Made by a program: the position numbers and the translations under genes. The notes under the pieces were generated by a model. It saw only the letters and a program-made list of their open reading frames with translations, had not been told where the DNA came from and did no database searches. Shown here one piece after another: positions 1 to 11,177 of a stretch of 64,000 nucleotides of DNA; position 1 is the stretch's first letter, and each line of letters begins with the position of its first letter. The stretch lies in the NCBI GenBank assembly GCA_023512835.1, contig CM042089.1:23155519-23219518 (forward strand), written 5' to 3'. The DNA is from Taxillus chinensis. Taxonomy: Eukaryota; Streptophyta; Magnoliopsida; Santalales; Loranthaceae.

Positions 1-147
1 TTCCAGGTGACCCCTCGGGTTTGCGGACGCGTCATCGGCATCATCCCTGCTCCGCTTCGCTTTGTCTTGCTTCCATGGGAAGCCTGTCGCTCTCATCCTC
101 GGCGAGCCCATGATCAAGGTCTGTCCTATCTTTCCCCATTTATTTTT

Positions 148-582
148 TGTTGGAAAATTATGTCTCACGTCGCAAGAAAAAGGAGAAGTCAAGAAGCTTA
201 TATGATAAAGCAGGCCCAAAAATGTCACAATAGCGTTTTAAAGCCATGCAGGCTGATGTGGCGAGCCCAAAGCGAACAATATTGTGACATACGAGTGGAC
301 CAGCGCCTTGGCCGATCCTAACAACCGGTATCGAGCCTAGTTGTCTCTCGCAGGTGTTCCATTATATCGAAAGTCTTCTTGGTGTAGTCGTGGCCGAGCG
401 GCATATCGGAATGTACATTGAGGGGGAGCTCCCATGACGGCCCACATGGTGGTAGCTCATCGGTTTCATAGGTGTGTCTCTAGCCTATGCTATGGTTCGA
501 TATATGACAAGGGGAAGATTGTTGGGAAATTATGTCTCACATTGGAAAAAAAAGCAGAAGTCAAGAAGCTTAAATGATTTCT
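148..582 (+). mobile_element. TRIM-type retroelement remnant in KDSB intron 1, copy 1
   Basis: A 176 bp LTR (148-323, starts TGTTGGAAAATTATG, ends CCTAACA) is followed directly by a primer-binding-like site ccggtatcgagcc. After about 190 bp comes a purine tract (caaggggaagat, 508-519) and a second LTR start, TGTTGGGAAATTATG, at 520. The second LTR matches the first for about 60 bp and then departs, so it is truncated. No coding capacity. It begins only 30 bp after the exon-1 splice donor. Confidence 0.7.
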
Positions 583-866
583 TAGGAGTAAAAAATGAAA
601 GAAAAAAAGAGAGACGTAAAATGAATTGCATTTTCATGCCAAAAACAATGCAATTTCTCTAATTGGATACAGTTTGACTATACTCGTACGGTTTTTATCT
701 GAATTGAAGAGAATGGGGTGTGGTTAAGATGTTGGTGGCGTAAGTCTTGAGGTTGGTGGATCTGTTTTTGGTGGGGGGAGGTAAGACTTAGGAGGGCTGC
801 GACTTAGTACTAACTATATATATATATATATATTAATGTTGTCCCTTCTAGAATCTAAGTTTATGT

Positions 867-1332
867 TCATGTGACATAGCGAAGAATGTAGGAAGTAGGA
901 TCATGATGGTGATTAGAGATCATGTAGTCATGTGTTACTTGCTTATATGGAATCTCACAGGTTGGTGTTTTTGGTGGCACATTGTAGATCACTTTTAGAG
1001 TATATTTAGATTCGATTGGAAATATTAGAAGCATGCGAGGCAATGCTCGACTTGATTTCTTTCCAAGTGTAATGGAGAACTTTGAGGTCCAATTTGACAG
1101 ATCTTTTAGGGATACTTGCAAAAGCGTCAAGCACATTGACTAGTGCTAGTTTGAAATTATTGGATATTTCTAGAGAATAGGTTCGCAGATAGATGCGACA
1201 TTTTCCAAAACGACCGTCATAGTAGTCCGAGTTATCGCTTCTTAGTCTATTTACAAATTTCATGAATGTGGGACTCAGTAATTGTAATTTGGGATTTGAA
1301 CAAGAAACAGAGATGGAAACAAAAGCTACCAT
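867..1332 (-). other. Unassigned minus-strand coding-like fragment, copy 1
   Basis: Two overlapping minus-strand open frames (867-1136 and 1006-1332) read like one protein fragment split by a shift, including phrases such as SPTFMKFVNRLRSDNSDYYD and KLDLKVLHY. The copy at 40,608-41,040 preserves most residues with small shifts. I do not recognise the family. It sits inside KDSB intron 1 in antisense and could be a gene fragment carried by a transposon. Confidence 0.3.
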
Positions 1333-1400
1333 TCTTCTTGGCTTTGGCTTTTTCTAGATCTGTTAAGCAAGCAATAGATGTTAACTTGATTTGTGACTTG

Positions 1401-1563
1401 ATGTTACTTTCCGTTTCCCCTTTTACTTGGTTTTGATATTTATACTTCTTATTCTTGTAATAGGCTCGTGGATCGCATCATTTAAACATCATTACATTTA
1501 TATGCTCATCTTTTAGTTATTATTTTATAGAGAACATAGGAAAGGGGAAACGGAAAGTAACAT
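1401..1563. mobile_element. 163 bp inverted-repeat (MITE-like) element, copy 1
   Basis: The ends are a 23 bp perfect inverted repeat, ATGTTACTTTCCGTTTCCCC plus TTT on the left and its complement on the right, enclosing about 115 bp of AT-rich DNA. No clear target duplication flanks it. The copy at 41,071-41,233 is identical over the repeats. Confidence 0.6.
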
Positions 1564-4039
1564 GTAATGAAATAGCATGGACGGTCAAAAGTAGAATTAT
1601 TGTTTGAAATAAAGGTGAATCATAGTGTCAATGTAACTGCTGAGTTTTATTATTATTACTAGAATATATGTGAACTATATATTGTTATTGTGAGTCCTAT
1701 CTTAGGCAAAGCTTTAGGTGAGCACTACCAAATGGAACCCAACAAACTACAAATTAATTCATTCCAAGTGCATGGATTAAAAGAATATGAAAAACTACTA
1801 AATTTAAATTTTCAAAATTTGTACTTTTCAATTTTCTTCATAAATTTCTATGCCATTAAATTAATTATAAAATTTATTGTGCAATATCTTTGCTTTTTAG
1901 CTAATGGTCCAAATTATTTTTGAGCCACTAGAATCTCCTTAAGATCATCGCTCTCACTCCCTGTATATGTAATTGTGATTTGTGATAAGATTCAAGACAA
2001 TAAGGCATTTTTACTAATAAATGAAATCCGAAATATAAAAATAGTTAGTTTGCTATTCGAGAGGCAGCCATATCTCTCACTACAATTAACCTACTAATTG
2101 AATCCTTCAAAATCCTATGCCCTCCATCAAACCCGTTTACTCTATTTGAATCAAAACCCTTAACTCCCAATTTTAAAAAACCAACTTACCCTTTTGCTTT
2201 GCGCCTAACATAAGGGAACTGTTCTTGAATCACATCAAATGGGTCCCAAGTTGCTTCATAACCAGGTAAATGCTTCCATCGAATCAACACCTCTATTGTG
2301 CCCTATCTACCTGGGCATCTTCCGCGTTATCCTCCTCGTCACACACCATCAAGACTTGTCGTGTGCGGTCCCTATGGGATCCTGGAGAAAATTTCTCTTC
2401 ACACCGAAAACACAATTCTTTGGCTCTCTTGTCCTAAACCTCGGTCTTGGTGAGGTGTTTCGCTCTCCTTAGGGGTATCTTGTTGGAACCCCATCGTTTG
2501 AGTTCTCTCCTCTCCCAGGTGGTAAGTTGAGGCAAGGTGAAGACTGCACTAGATTAGTCTTGTAGTCCTGCTCCATTGCATTTTTATCATCGGTCATTTG
2601 TGGCAATTCCATTGGCTCCTCGATTCCTCCCAGGTTTAGCGAATGAAGGGACTGCTTATATATCCGACTTCAACCCTTTCATAAAGTTGTCTTCCAATAC
2701 CGCATCGTAAATCCGTTTTAGGCATCTCGATAACACTTCAAACTTTTCTCTATATTCCTTTATTGTTCGGTCATGGGTTAGAGCTATAAATTGCCCTACT
2801 TTAGTGGCTTTAAACCATGGTAGTAGTTGGCCCTTGAACTCCCCTCATGCCCTCAACAGTTGTCGCTATTTGTGTCACAGGAACCATGTTAGCGCCTTGC
2901 CCTCCAAGAAAACTCCCGTTGTTGTCAGCTTTTTCATGTTCGAGACACCATTAAGGGTGAAATAGCATTCTACCTGATACAACCATCCTTATGCATCTTT
3001 CCCGTTGAGTATGAACATTTTTAATTTCCAAACTTAAAATCTATCCCCCATTAAGGATGCTTGTGCCAATTCCATGCTATAGGGGCCCTACCACCATTCC
3101 AACCCTCTCTTCTCTCTTGGTTTCCAACCCTCTCTTCTCTCTTGGTTTCCAAAATAACCAACCCAAGAGCCATTCCCCACTTCAGCCCCTTGCCCCCAAC
3201 AAGGCCCAAGACCATAGTGGGTCACACCTTTTTGCCCCACTCCTCCTTCATCCCAACAAGCTCGCTCTTCTCTCCTTTGTCCCGCCCCCATACTTCCTCT
3301 TAGGTAGTGTTGCGGCTCCATGCTAGTCCTCCCCCGGCCTTGGCACATCCCCAAACAAAGATTGTCCTGCCGACCACCGTTCTACTCTAGCCATTGTCCC
3401 AACTTCCTAGGGTTTAGTCCTCCAGCAAACGAGATCGCTCATTGGGCTTTCTTAGGCCACTACACGCCCCATGGTGGCCCGACCTCCTCTGGGTTTGTAA
3501 CTCGGACTGTCTTCTCTCGTAATGACCCTTGTTTTGGGTAGAACAAGATGGAACGAAGATGAACAATACCCTGGGCGAACGCTTGGGTCGAAAGGTGGAA
3601 GACCCGATGATTTGGGTCGTAAGGTCGAAGACCGAGAGTCGAAGTTCGAAGGTTTGAGGGTCGAAAGTTAGATCGTCGAGACAGATCTTCGAGTCTGCGT
3701 TTCCAGCCGAGTCTTCGAAGGAGTGTTTCTACGAGTCTTCGTGGCTTGGTTGTTAGAGAGTGTAATGAGCTCAAGTGGGAGCGTGTAGAGGCTGCGTGTG
3801 ACAATGACCATGTTCGGATTGTGGGTATTTTGTCCTGTGTGGAAGCGGAGTGGTTAGTTCATGTTTTATTTATCAAAACTATGTCATTTTGATGGTGTGT
3901 TTCATTTATTAAAACTATGTCGTTTTGATGGTGGGATTTCATTTATCAAAACTATGTCGTTTTGATAAGTGAGGTCTATATAAAGAGGAGCTCTCTTTAT
4001 TTTAGGTTTAGGGTTTTTGTTGTCGGCCGCGCGGCCGTC

Positions 4040-4041
<2 letters not shown>

Positions 4042-4089
<48 letters not shown>
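4042..4089 (+). repeat. (GA)n microsatellite in the solo LTR, copy 1
   Basis: About 24 GA dinucleotides just downstream of the LTR TATA-like box, in the expected transcribed leader. Copy 2 (43,705-43,742) is about five units shorter. Confidence 0.95.
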
Positions 4090-4094
<5 letters not shown>

Positions 4095-4621
4095 TTGAGA
4101 GAGAGAGCTCCGGTTCGTGGGTCATCGTTGTCATTCCCGTGGTTGGATGGCGTTAGGCGTGGAGGCAAGAGCGTGGAGGATCTTTAAGGTAGGGGTTTTG
4201 TCTTCTTGTACCTAATTCGGGATTAGGACCTGTGGTGAATGAACCGTTGAATATCGTTCTTGTTATTATATTATTTATATGTAAATTCATATAGGTGTGA
4301 TCTCCTATATGGATGTTAGCCTTCAATGGCGTTTTGTTTGGATATATATATATATAGCCTGCAAGTGTTTGAAATTATGCCTATGAGGCTGTGCATATTA
4401 TGTGTTTGAGGTTATGCCTGTGAGGCCACGCACGTCAAGTGTTTGAAGTTATGCCTGTGAGGTCGTGCATATTATGTGTGAGATTATATCCGTGTGGCCG
4501 GGTTTGTGAGCCTGTGAATATATGCATGCTAAGTGTTCGATGTTATTCCTGTGTGACTAAGCATACTAAGTGTTTGATGTTAAGCCTGTATGGCCATGTG
4601 TCTTGTGTGTTTGCTTGTACA

Positions 4622-4870
4622 CCCGGTGGTGTGGAAGCCTGGGACTGTTTTGTGGAACCCGGTGGCTGTGGAAACCCGGGACTATTTTGTGGAACCCGGT
4701 GGTGTGGAAGCCCAGGATTGTTTTGTGGAACCCGGTGGCCGGTGGAAGCCTGGGATGGATTTGTGAAACCCGGTGGCTGTGGAAGCCCGGGACTGCTCTT
4801 GGAAATCCGGTGGCTGTGGAAGCCCGGTACTGCTCTTGGAAACCCGGTGGTTGTGGAAGCCCAGGACTGC
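4622..4870 (+). repeat. Seven-unit ~36 bp minisatellite in the solo LTR, copy 1
   Basis: Units begin cccggtgg and run through tgtggaagcc(t/c)gggactg to a short linker. I count seven units of 35-38 bp. Because 36 is divisible by three, repeats stay open in several frames on both strands and produce false proteins. Copy 2 (44,275-44,520) also has seven units. Confidence 0.9.
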
Positions 4871-7800
4871 TCATGTGTTAACTTGTGTGGCTGTTTGAAA
4901 TATTTGTTTTTGCTGATGGCTTACCATTATATTGGTTGAAATAATTGTATCACGATACTGCACTTGTTCACACAGCATGTAGATGTTAGGAGCATGAGAT
5001 GGGTTGGGGAGACATGATCCTCTTGAGTGTGGTTGCTCACCCCTCTTCTTGTGTTTGTTTTCTTCACGGAACCTACAAGGCGTTAGGTGGGGACACCAAG
5101 GTGGAAGACTTTTTGCCTTGTGGCTTTACTCCTTTTGTTATTTGAGTGTTTTGTTAAATGTTATGTTGAGACTATTGTAACTACAATTGGAGATGATGTA
5201 ATGGATTTTGGAACTTAATAAAGATAAGTGGTTCGCTTTTTTGCTATTTATTGTGGATTATTATGAATGTGTTAGATTTTTGTATATCTATCCCTTGCCC
5301 ACTGGATGGGTAAAAGGGAGTCACAAACCGGTTTCCTTGGGTTGGAAATCCGGGCGTGACATCTTCGGCCATGAACTCTTCGCTCCATGAGGTCTAGTCA
5401 TGATCCATCAATTCCAATGATGCCTCGAGCTACGTGCTCCCTATCTGGTGCCAAACGGGCCTCCTGAGATAGACCTTCTTTCTTGTGGTCCATAGCTCTT
5501 AACACTATTGTGTCTAGCCATGATCCATTTGCCCTGCGTTTCGGTGTCGCAGAAGCGTCCGACACTGATACGTTCGCGACACGGGATTGACACGTAAGCA
5601 ACACGCTGGTCAACGCATCGTGACTTTCTTCTCCTTGGATACGCTTCGTCAACATGTCGAACACGTGAGAGAAGTAACGATACATTGCTTCTTAAAAAAA
5701 AACAAAGAGAAATACCTAATCGTAATGCAAGAGGTAGTGAGCGCAGCATTCAACTTCGTTACTCATTAGAGCCCGCCGCGCCGTTTGCCCCCTTCGAGGC
5801 TTCGCCTCGCCCTTGCTGGCTTGCCCTCACGTCGCCAGATGCCAACTCATCATCAATTCGTCATCGAGTCCATCAAAAGTCGTCATCATCTTCAATTATT
5901 TGTGGCGTGAGTCACGTGACGTGACCGGGCGTGTATGGTGTGAGTCGCTGACTTTGTATAAATTGTTTAAATTATTTGTTTCGTAAGTTTCGTTTATGCT
6001 TTTATGTATAAGTCTGACTCATATAAATATTTAAATTGTTTATTTAATTGTTAAAAAATTTAAATTTACAATATTTATTTTTTATGTATTCAATTATAAA
6101 TTTAATTATAATTAATTAATTAAAAATATATATTAATTAACATATTATCAAAATATCAATACTTTAAATAAACACGTATCGTTTCGTGTCGCGTATCACG
6201 TGTCGCGTCTCTGTGCAACATTGTTCTCGATGTCGGAGAAGATAACCCCAAGATGAGAGCCCTTGGCACTGTCCTTGTGGGTTCAAGTTACGTGTGCACT
6301 CCTCCCCCCGGTCCTTTCTCTCTTTGTTGTGATGCTAGTCGTGGGTCATGTTTCCCCCAGGGATATCGTTCGCCACCACACCCTTGGCCAATGGAACGAT
6401 CAGAGGGTTTTGTTAGAATTCCATTAGTTTTTGCAGCATGGCTTTCAAGGTTGAGACCTATTGTTTGGTGGCATTGAATCACTTGTCGATGAGGGCCTTG
6501 ATCGAGTCGACATCCGCCTCCTTTTTTTCTTTAAAGACCAAGACTTTCTTCGCCGCCATTGGTCCTTGAAAAACTGTGCTTCGATACCAATTTTGTAAGA
6601 ACCAAGACAATCGGGCACTTTTACTAATAGGTGAAATACGAAAGAGGAACAATCATCTCTCCCACTTACAATTAACCTACTAATTGAATCTCCCAAAATC
6701 TCATGCCCTTCATCAAACCCATATGCCCAAAACCCTTAACCCTCAATTAAAAAGACCAATCTGCCTAACATAAGTTTTCATAGGCTTGGACCTAACAAAC
6801 TGGTACATGGCAGTTCCCAACTTTGTTTTTGGGTTGAAATAAATCACTCAGTATATACTGGTAAAATTGTCGGGCGCCAGTCCTCTTTTTTATTAGTTTC
6901 TAATTCTAGTGTCTTCATGGTTCAGTTGTAGCGACAGATGATGAGAAGATTGCAGTGTGCTGTCGAGGATTTGGTGCTGATGTGATAATGACTTCAGTAT
7001 CTTGCCGAAATGGTAAAATACCTCTTCTTTGTTATTTGTTAACCAAGTAGCTTACAGTATGTTTTATGAATTTTTTGTACTTCTTAAATTTCAAGGTACT
7101 GAACGTTGCAATGAAGCGCTTCAAAAGCTTGAGAACAAATACGATGTTGTAGTCAATATTCAAGGTGATGAGCCTCTTATTGAACCCAACATAATCAATG
7201 GAATTGTTGAAGCCCTACGGGTACATATGTTATTCTTGAACTGCCTTAAGATGGAAGTATACTTCATTAAGCATTTAGTAACTATAATGAACAAAGGGAT
7301 GTCCTCCCTGTAGGCATCCCCTGATGCGGTTTTCAGCACTGCAGTGACATCCTTAAAACCAGAAGATGGATTTGATCCTAATAGGGTGAAGTGTGTTGTC
7401 GACAGCTATGGTTATGCAATCTATTTTTCAAGGGGGCTAATTCCATACAATAAGTGAGTCCTTTGTGTAGTATCTTGGTGTTGCATGGCACACCACCGAC
7501 TTATTGGGAGATTTTCTATCGATACGACACTTTAATTTTATTTATTTATTTATGTATTTGCTAATCAACCCAACTACAAACTCTGGCAGGTCTGGGAAAA
7601 TCAACCCAAAGTTCCCATACTTGCTTCATCTTGGCATTCAGGTTAAAAGTAGTGTTTCTTTTGAAACTGCAGGTTTGCCTATCTATTTACCATGGTTGAT
7701 TGTACACAAATGGTTTTCTTCTTGCCTTGTAGAGCTATGATGTGAAGTTCTTAAATACATATCCTGATCTCCCCCCCTACCCCATTACAACTTGAAGAAG

Positions 7801-9153
7801 ATCTGGAACAGCTCAAATTCCTTGAGCATGGGTATAAGATGAAGGTACTACGTGATTCACTTTTGTTTTTTTGTCCACAAGTTTTTTCCTAATGTATTAT
7901 GAAGTAACTTGGGAATTTGTAATTTCCCAAGAAGTTCATCACTGTTAAAGCCAAAATCACTAAAACATTATTAGGGGGCCTCTATTATAGTATTATTGGG
8001 AACACGCTATAAGGAAAACATGCAAGTTATTTTTTTGTTCATCACACAATGGGTGCTTTAATTCATTTAAGGAAAACATATATTCCTCAATGCATATACA
8101 TTTCCCCCCCTGTTCATGTCCATGTAGTTACATTAGTGAAAATGAGTGTCTACTTACCCTCTTGTAGTCTTGATTAATTTATTTCTAATGTCTTCCTTGT
8201 TTTAGATTTCAGATTTTTGACTGCTCAATACGGTTTATGATTGTTATTATGTAATTTCTATATATTGAATTTCTTTCTTTGCTTAAATTTGGTTTTAAGA
8301 TGGAATTTGAGCATGTAAGACTGTATGAAGCAGTGGCACGGTGGCTAGAGGCATGCCAAATTTTAATTTGGAGATCAATTATATGGTTGTCTTTGCTTTA
8401 TGTTGCACTATCATAAAGGCGATACTCTTGTTTCTTTTTATTATCATGGCAGGAAGAGGTTGCCTTATAATTGTGATGATCTAGCGCATTTCATAAACTA
8501 CCTTTGTATCTATCCAATACGAGTGCCTTAAAAGGAATAATGACTTGTTTGTGGAAAATCTTTTAATGTATAATTTTCATGATCACGATTGCCTTAGTTG
8601 AAAAAGCTTTACAGGTCATGATTGTCAGTTGAAAAAGCTTTATACATGCCTTTTCCTTTGCAGGTTATAAAAGTCGATCATGAGGCTCATGGAGTCGACA
8701 CACCGGAAGATATTGATAAAATAGAATCATATATGCGCGAGAGAAACATACTGTAATCAATAGCGACTCATATGCAGCTATAAGCATGCTGGTTGGCTTG
8801 TGTTCTTTTACCGGTTGCGGTTAGTTGAACTTAGTTTTTTTTCCCTTAGTCCTGCAGGACGGGGAAAAAAAAAGCTTTTTTGCGAGCCATTTCCTTTATA
8901 AAATCTGAATGTTTGTACGTGTGTCATAAAACACAGTATTTCTGCTTGTTACAACAAACGGATGTCCAACACAACAGTGGCTATTGTGAATAAAATAAAA
9001 TAAAATAAATCTCTTTCATCTTTCGGCCCGGCGGCGACTTCTTCATGACCAGACCAAAAAATTCATCTTTCACCAGTTTTCAGAGAAACTTTAAAACCTT
9101 CATATAACACGCTGGATTTTCATCACGAATCTCTTTATCAACCGCCATTTCCG

Positions 9154-9696
9154 TTGCACCACTGCTACACCTTTGGCGACTCACAACACTGCGACATTAG
9201 TGGCCACACTGACCACACAGGTTGCCCTGATCCCACCCCACTGTACAGCATCAGTGACCATGCTGGTAGTCTGAGCCAGCACTGCCGAGCCACCTCTACA
9301 GTCAGCATTGTCCACCTCGACTTAAGGTCATTGCAACCACTTCAACCCATGGGCCACCACACCGCCACTCCACCCATCATCGGCGAGACAGATTCAACTG
9401 ATGAAAACACTTCCTCTGTCCGAATCGATCACCACCCACACCAAGTTTTTGGCGAACAAAGAAGAACGGCGAGCTTGATTGTTTTGATTTGTTTTTCCTT
9501 TGAAGCGTGGATCATTGCTAGCGGCAGCGGTTATGGTGTAGCAGTGCCTAATCTTTTGGTGGAAAGGGGCAATCACAAAATCATAAAATTAGGATGCTTC
9601 TTTTGGCAGTGTCTTGAGAACATGCCAGGAATCAACTTCTTTGTTTTGGAATTCGTCATCCAAATTATCATCCTCCAGCCAAAAAATAAAAAATGA
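9154..9696 (+). CDS. Unassigned 180-codon open frame downstream of KDSB copy 1
   Basis: Open frame starting MHHCYTFGDSQHCD, rich in His, Ser and Thr, ending in a hydrophobic stretch and NKK. It lies about 400 bp after the KDSB stop on the same strand. An equal-length frame occurs at 48,818-49,360, but that only reflects recent duplication. No family, signal peptide or domain is recognised. It could be chance in a GC-richer non-coding stretch or part of an LTR. Confidence 0.2.
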   Translation: MHHCYTFGDSQHCDISGHTDHTGCPDPTPLYSISDHAGSLSQHCRATSTVSIVHLDLRSLQPLQPMGHHTATPPIIGETDSTDENTSSVRIDHHPHQVFGEQRRTASLIVLICFSFEAWIIASGSGYGVAVPNLLVERGNHKIIKLGCFFWQCLENMPGINFFVLEFVIQIIILQPKNKK

Positions 9697-9748
9697 GTTC
9701 TTTATATTGGATTTATTTTATAATTATGGGAAACAGTTCTAGTTGCTT

Positions 9749-10128
9749 TTAGAATGTTTGTAAATTTGAGTTACTATTAATTATAATTTATTAATTAAAA
9801 TCGAGTTGTGATACAAGATCATAATATAGGTAAATCATATAAGATCATATTTGTTATTGAGTTATGTGCATCTTATATATATTTTAATATGATTTTACAA
9901 TTCAGGATAGGCTTTATATACTAATGAAGCCCGTTAATTGATAGGACTTATTATATCATTGCGTAGTTAGATTTTTGTATATATGTTGGTGATATAATTC
10001 TAACTCATCCATCAGATTAAGCCGTAAAAAAAAAACCAATCACACCCATAGCGTTTATTATTAATCTGCTATAGAGAAAACAAGTAAGTATTATACTCTA
10101 ATATTAACTAACATACGTAATCTTAGGT
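9749..10128 (+). mobile_element. LTR-like repeat (~380 bp), member 1
   Basis: This block starts TTAGAATGTTTG and runs to about gtaatcttagg. It aligns along its length with 11,718-12,141 and with 49,413-49,792. Shared landmarks are taattaaaatcg, gttgtgatacaaga, tatatactaatga(a/g)gcccgtt, aactcatccatc and atctgctayrgagaaaac. The member at 11,718 is preceded by a polypurine tract, which marks the family as an LTR. Confidence 0.6.
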
Positions 10129-10826
10129 AAGCAATGATGTGTGTTATCAATATATTATAATTTAATCTTGCTATTAGCTGCATATTAAAAAAAAAGGGGA
10201 TTCTTTTTCGTCGTGTTCTTTTCCACACGATTCCTTTCTCCATCTTGGACGGCAACTGAGTTCCACGGCCGTCCTTAGGTGCGATCAAGATGAACCGCTG
10301 CGACACCGTTTTGACCATCACTATGAGTTTCCGGTGGGATGACGCCACCCCTTGCTCGCCCCGGTCGTCCCGGAGGAATACAGCGACTTGATTGGATCTG
10401 GTATTTTCATCAGATGCCTGTTCGGGGACGAGGTGGAGAGAGGAGTCAATGGGGTGATGGAGGGGCGTGATGCGGTGATGGTGATGGATGGCGATGGCCA
10501 TCATGTATCGTCACATGATGGAGATGGCGTTGTTGTTGGCGTTGGATTAATATGGTCTGATCTGAAGGGTGCATCTCTCGGGCGCCAGCAGCGGAGTACC
10601 TATGTGTCATGAATATTTTAGTCCCACGAGGGATTTCCTAATCAATTTAATAAAAGTTATTAAATCGGCTTTTACAAATTTCAATTATAAATTTAATTGA
10701 ATTTTGGTCCTTTCGTGCTTTTAAATCACGTTCACAGGAATATAGTGACCTTAGAGATAAGATATTATTAAGGACGTTCACAGGGCTCAATTATTCAAGC
10801 AGCCTTCAATACAATTGTTGCACCGT
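10129..10826. other. Stretch without a recognised gene at the end of duplication copy 1
   Basis: Open frames exist on both strands between 10,190 and 10,612 (gtgatg-rich, giving Asp/Gly/His/Val-rich translations) and are repeated in copy 2, but none matches a family I know. The stretch ends in ttattcaagcagccttcaatac, which is partly re-duplicated just beyond the breakpoint (10,862-10,890). Confidence 0.4.
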
Positions 10827-11000
10827 TTTTGAATTTAACATGTACCGTTTTTGACATTATTATATTCAAGCAGCCTTCACAGGGCTCAATATTATATTTA
10901 ACATGTACCGTTTTTGAATTGACGCAAAAAAAGGACCCGCTCTCTCAGCTCCCCGTGTATTAATAGGAGGACGAAAACAAAAAACAAAAAGCGTTAGGCA

Positions 11001-11177
11001 ATGGGTCACTTCCCCGTGATAGCGATTGTTGTCACATTGTTGGCGGCCTTGGGTCTCTTGTCGACGTTGGCCGTGTCAAGGCAGGTGGAGGACGACGTAA
11101 GGAGAGTGCTTCAACGAGGACCGGTGTCGTCATCTGGGCCAAATCCATACACGTACAAATATTGGCGGGATAGGTAG
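11001..11177 (+). CDS. Small secreted-peptide precursor (58 residues), unassigned family
   Basis: ATG at 11,001, TAG at 11,175-11,177. The first ~26 residues form a signal peptide (hydrophobic core VIAIVVTLLAALGLLSTLAV). A short acidic/basic spacer (RQVEDDVRRVLQR) follows, then a Pro/Gly/Ser-rich C-terminus, RGPVSSSGPNPYTYKYWRDR. This matches the plan of plant post-translationally processed peptide hormones: a small precursor with a C-terminal SGPxP motif preceded by basic residues. SGPNP recalls CLE peptides and SGP the PIP and IDA groups, but the flanks fit none of them fully. A related C-terminus, RGPVSPSGPNPYTYIPG, lies at 50,566 on. The preserved reading frame between two diverged copies supports real coding. 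No mature form can be fixed from sequence. Confidence 0.6.
   Translation: MGHFPVIAIVVTLLAALGLLSTLAVSRQVEDDVRRVLQRGPVSSSGPNPYTYKYWRDR

Larger units (their letters stand above)
3517..5361 (+). mobile_element. Solo LTR of a large Ty3-gypsy element, copy 1
   Basis: A ~1.84 kb block starting (T)GTAATGACCC and ending GGGCGTGACA, the same terminal type as the LTRs ending at 57,285 and 62,353. It contains three spaced copies of tcaaaactatgtc(a/g)ttttgat (3875-3966), a TATA-like tataaagagg near 3978, a (GA)n tract and a seven-unit minisatellite. TCTTC occurs right after the end and also about 3 bp before the start, so a target duplication is suggested but not exact. No internal region is attached. 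It interrupts gag of the antisense Ty3 remnant. Confidence 0.75.
1981..6770 (-). mobile_element. Ty3-gypsy chromovirus remnant, antisense, nested insertions, copy 1
   Basis: Read on the minus strand: a short LTR (6594-6770), a primer-binding-like ttggtatcgaag (about 6575-6590), then a gag start MAAKKVLVF. After interrupting insertions come degenerate gag (about 3040-2480; EYREKFEVLSRC is readable), a decayed CCHC knuckle (CFRCEEKFSPG, about 2410), a short chromodomain-like tail (RWKHLPGYEATWDPFD, about 2275-2220) and a second LTR (1981-2210). The two LTRs align over the start, middle and end but are clearly diverged. Protease, reverse transcriptase and integrase are absent, and stops are frequent. 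It is a dead, internally deleted element in KDSB intron 1. Confidence 0.75.
1..8756 (+). pseudogene. KDSB: CMP-Kdo synthetase (3-deoxy-manno-octulosonate cytidylyltransferase), copy 1, frameshifted
   Basis: Family role: couples Kdo to CMP from CTP, the activation step for placing Kdo in rhamnogalacturonan II; the plant enzyme is membrane-anchored and reported in mitochondria. Recognised exons: 1-118 (tail of exon 1), 6926-7012, 7096-7220, 7314-7453, 7590-7641, 7733-7844 and 8664-8756 (ends RERNIL, TAA), all with GT-AG borders. The nucleotide-binding signature VNIQGDEPLIEP is encoded by 7096-7220. Damage: an extra C after IIPA in exon 1 shifts the frame, and exon 6 has seven C's at 7771-7777 where copy 2 has six bases, giving a shift and an early TGA. 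The exon-6 acceptor is intact (AG at 7731-7732). The short exon expected between exon 1 and 6926 was not found. Intron 1 is about 6.8 kb of transposon debris. Assignment is firm; whether the lesions are real or sequence errors is open. Confidence 0.88.
1..10826. repeat. Segmental duplication, copy 1 (left edge off window)
   Basis: This segment matches 39,672-50,493 almost base for base in the same orientation; the offset drifts only between about 39,654 and 39,678. Shared content includes the KDSB exons, the intron-1 transposon remnants, a 180-codon open frame and a ~380 bp LTR-like block. High identity stops abruptly at 10,826, after the string ttgttgcaccgt. The nested transposons are shared, so the copying or homogenisation came after those insertions. 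A join of two haplotypes by the assembler is an alternative, but 28.7 kb of unrelated sequence lies between the copies. Confidence 0.95.

Noticed and set aside
3057..3541. Pro/Leu-rich forward open frames and a second copy at 42.7-43.1 kb
   Set aside because: They are the antisense of decayed gag from the minus-strand Ty3 remnant, plus a 24 bp tandem repeat.
4439..4939. Long open frames on both strands over the cccggtgg array (and at 44,167-44,628)
   Set aside because: Unit length near 36 bp keeps several frames open at once; translations are pure repeats and the array lies in an LTR.
5539..6222. Possible DNA transposon with gtgtcgc/gcgacac-rich ends between the solo LTR and gag
   Set aside because: The inverted similarity is imperfect and no target duplication could be fixed; left unassigned.
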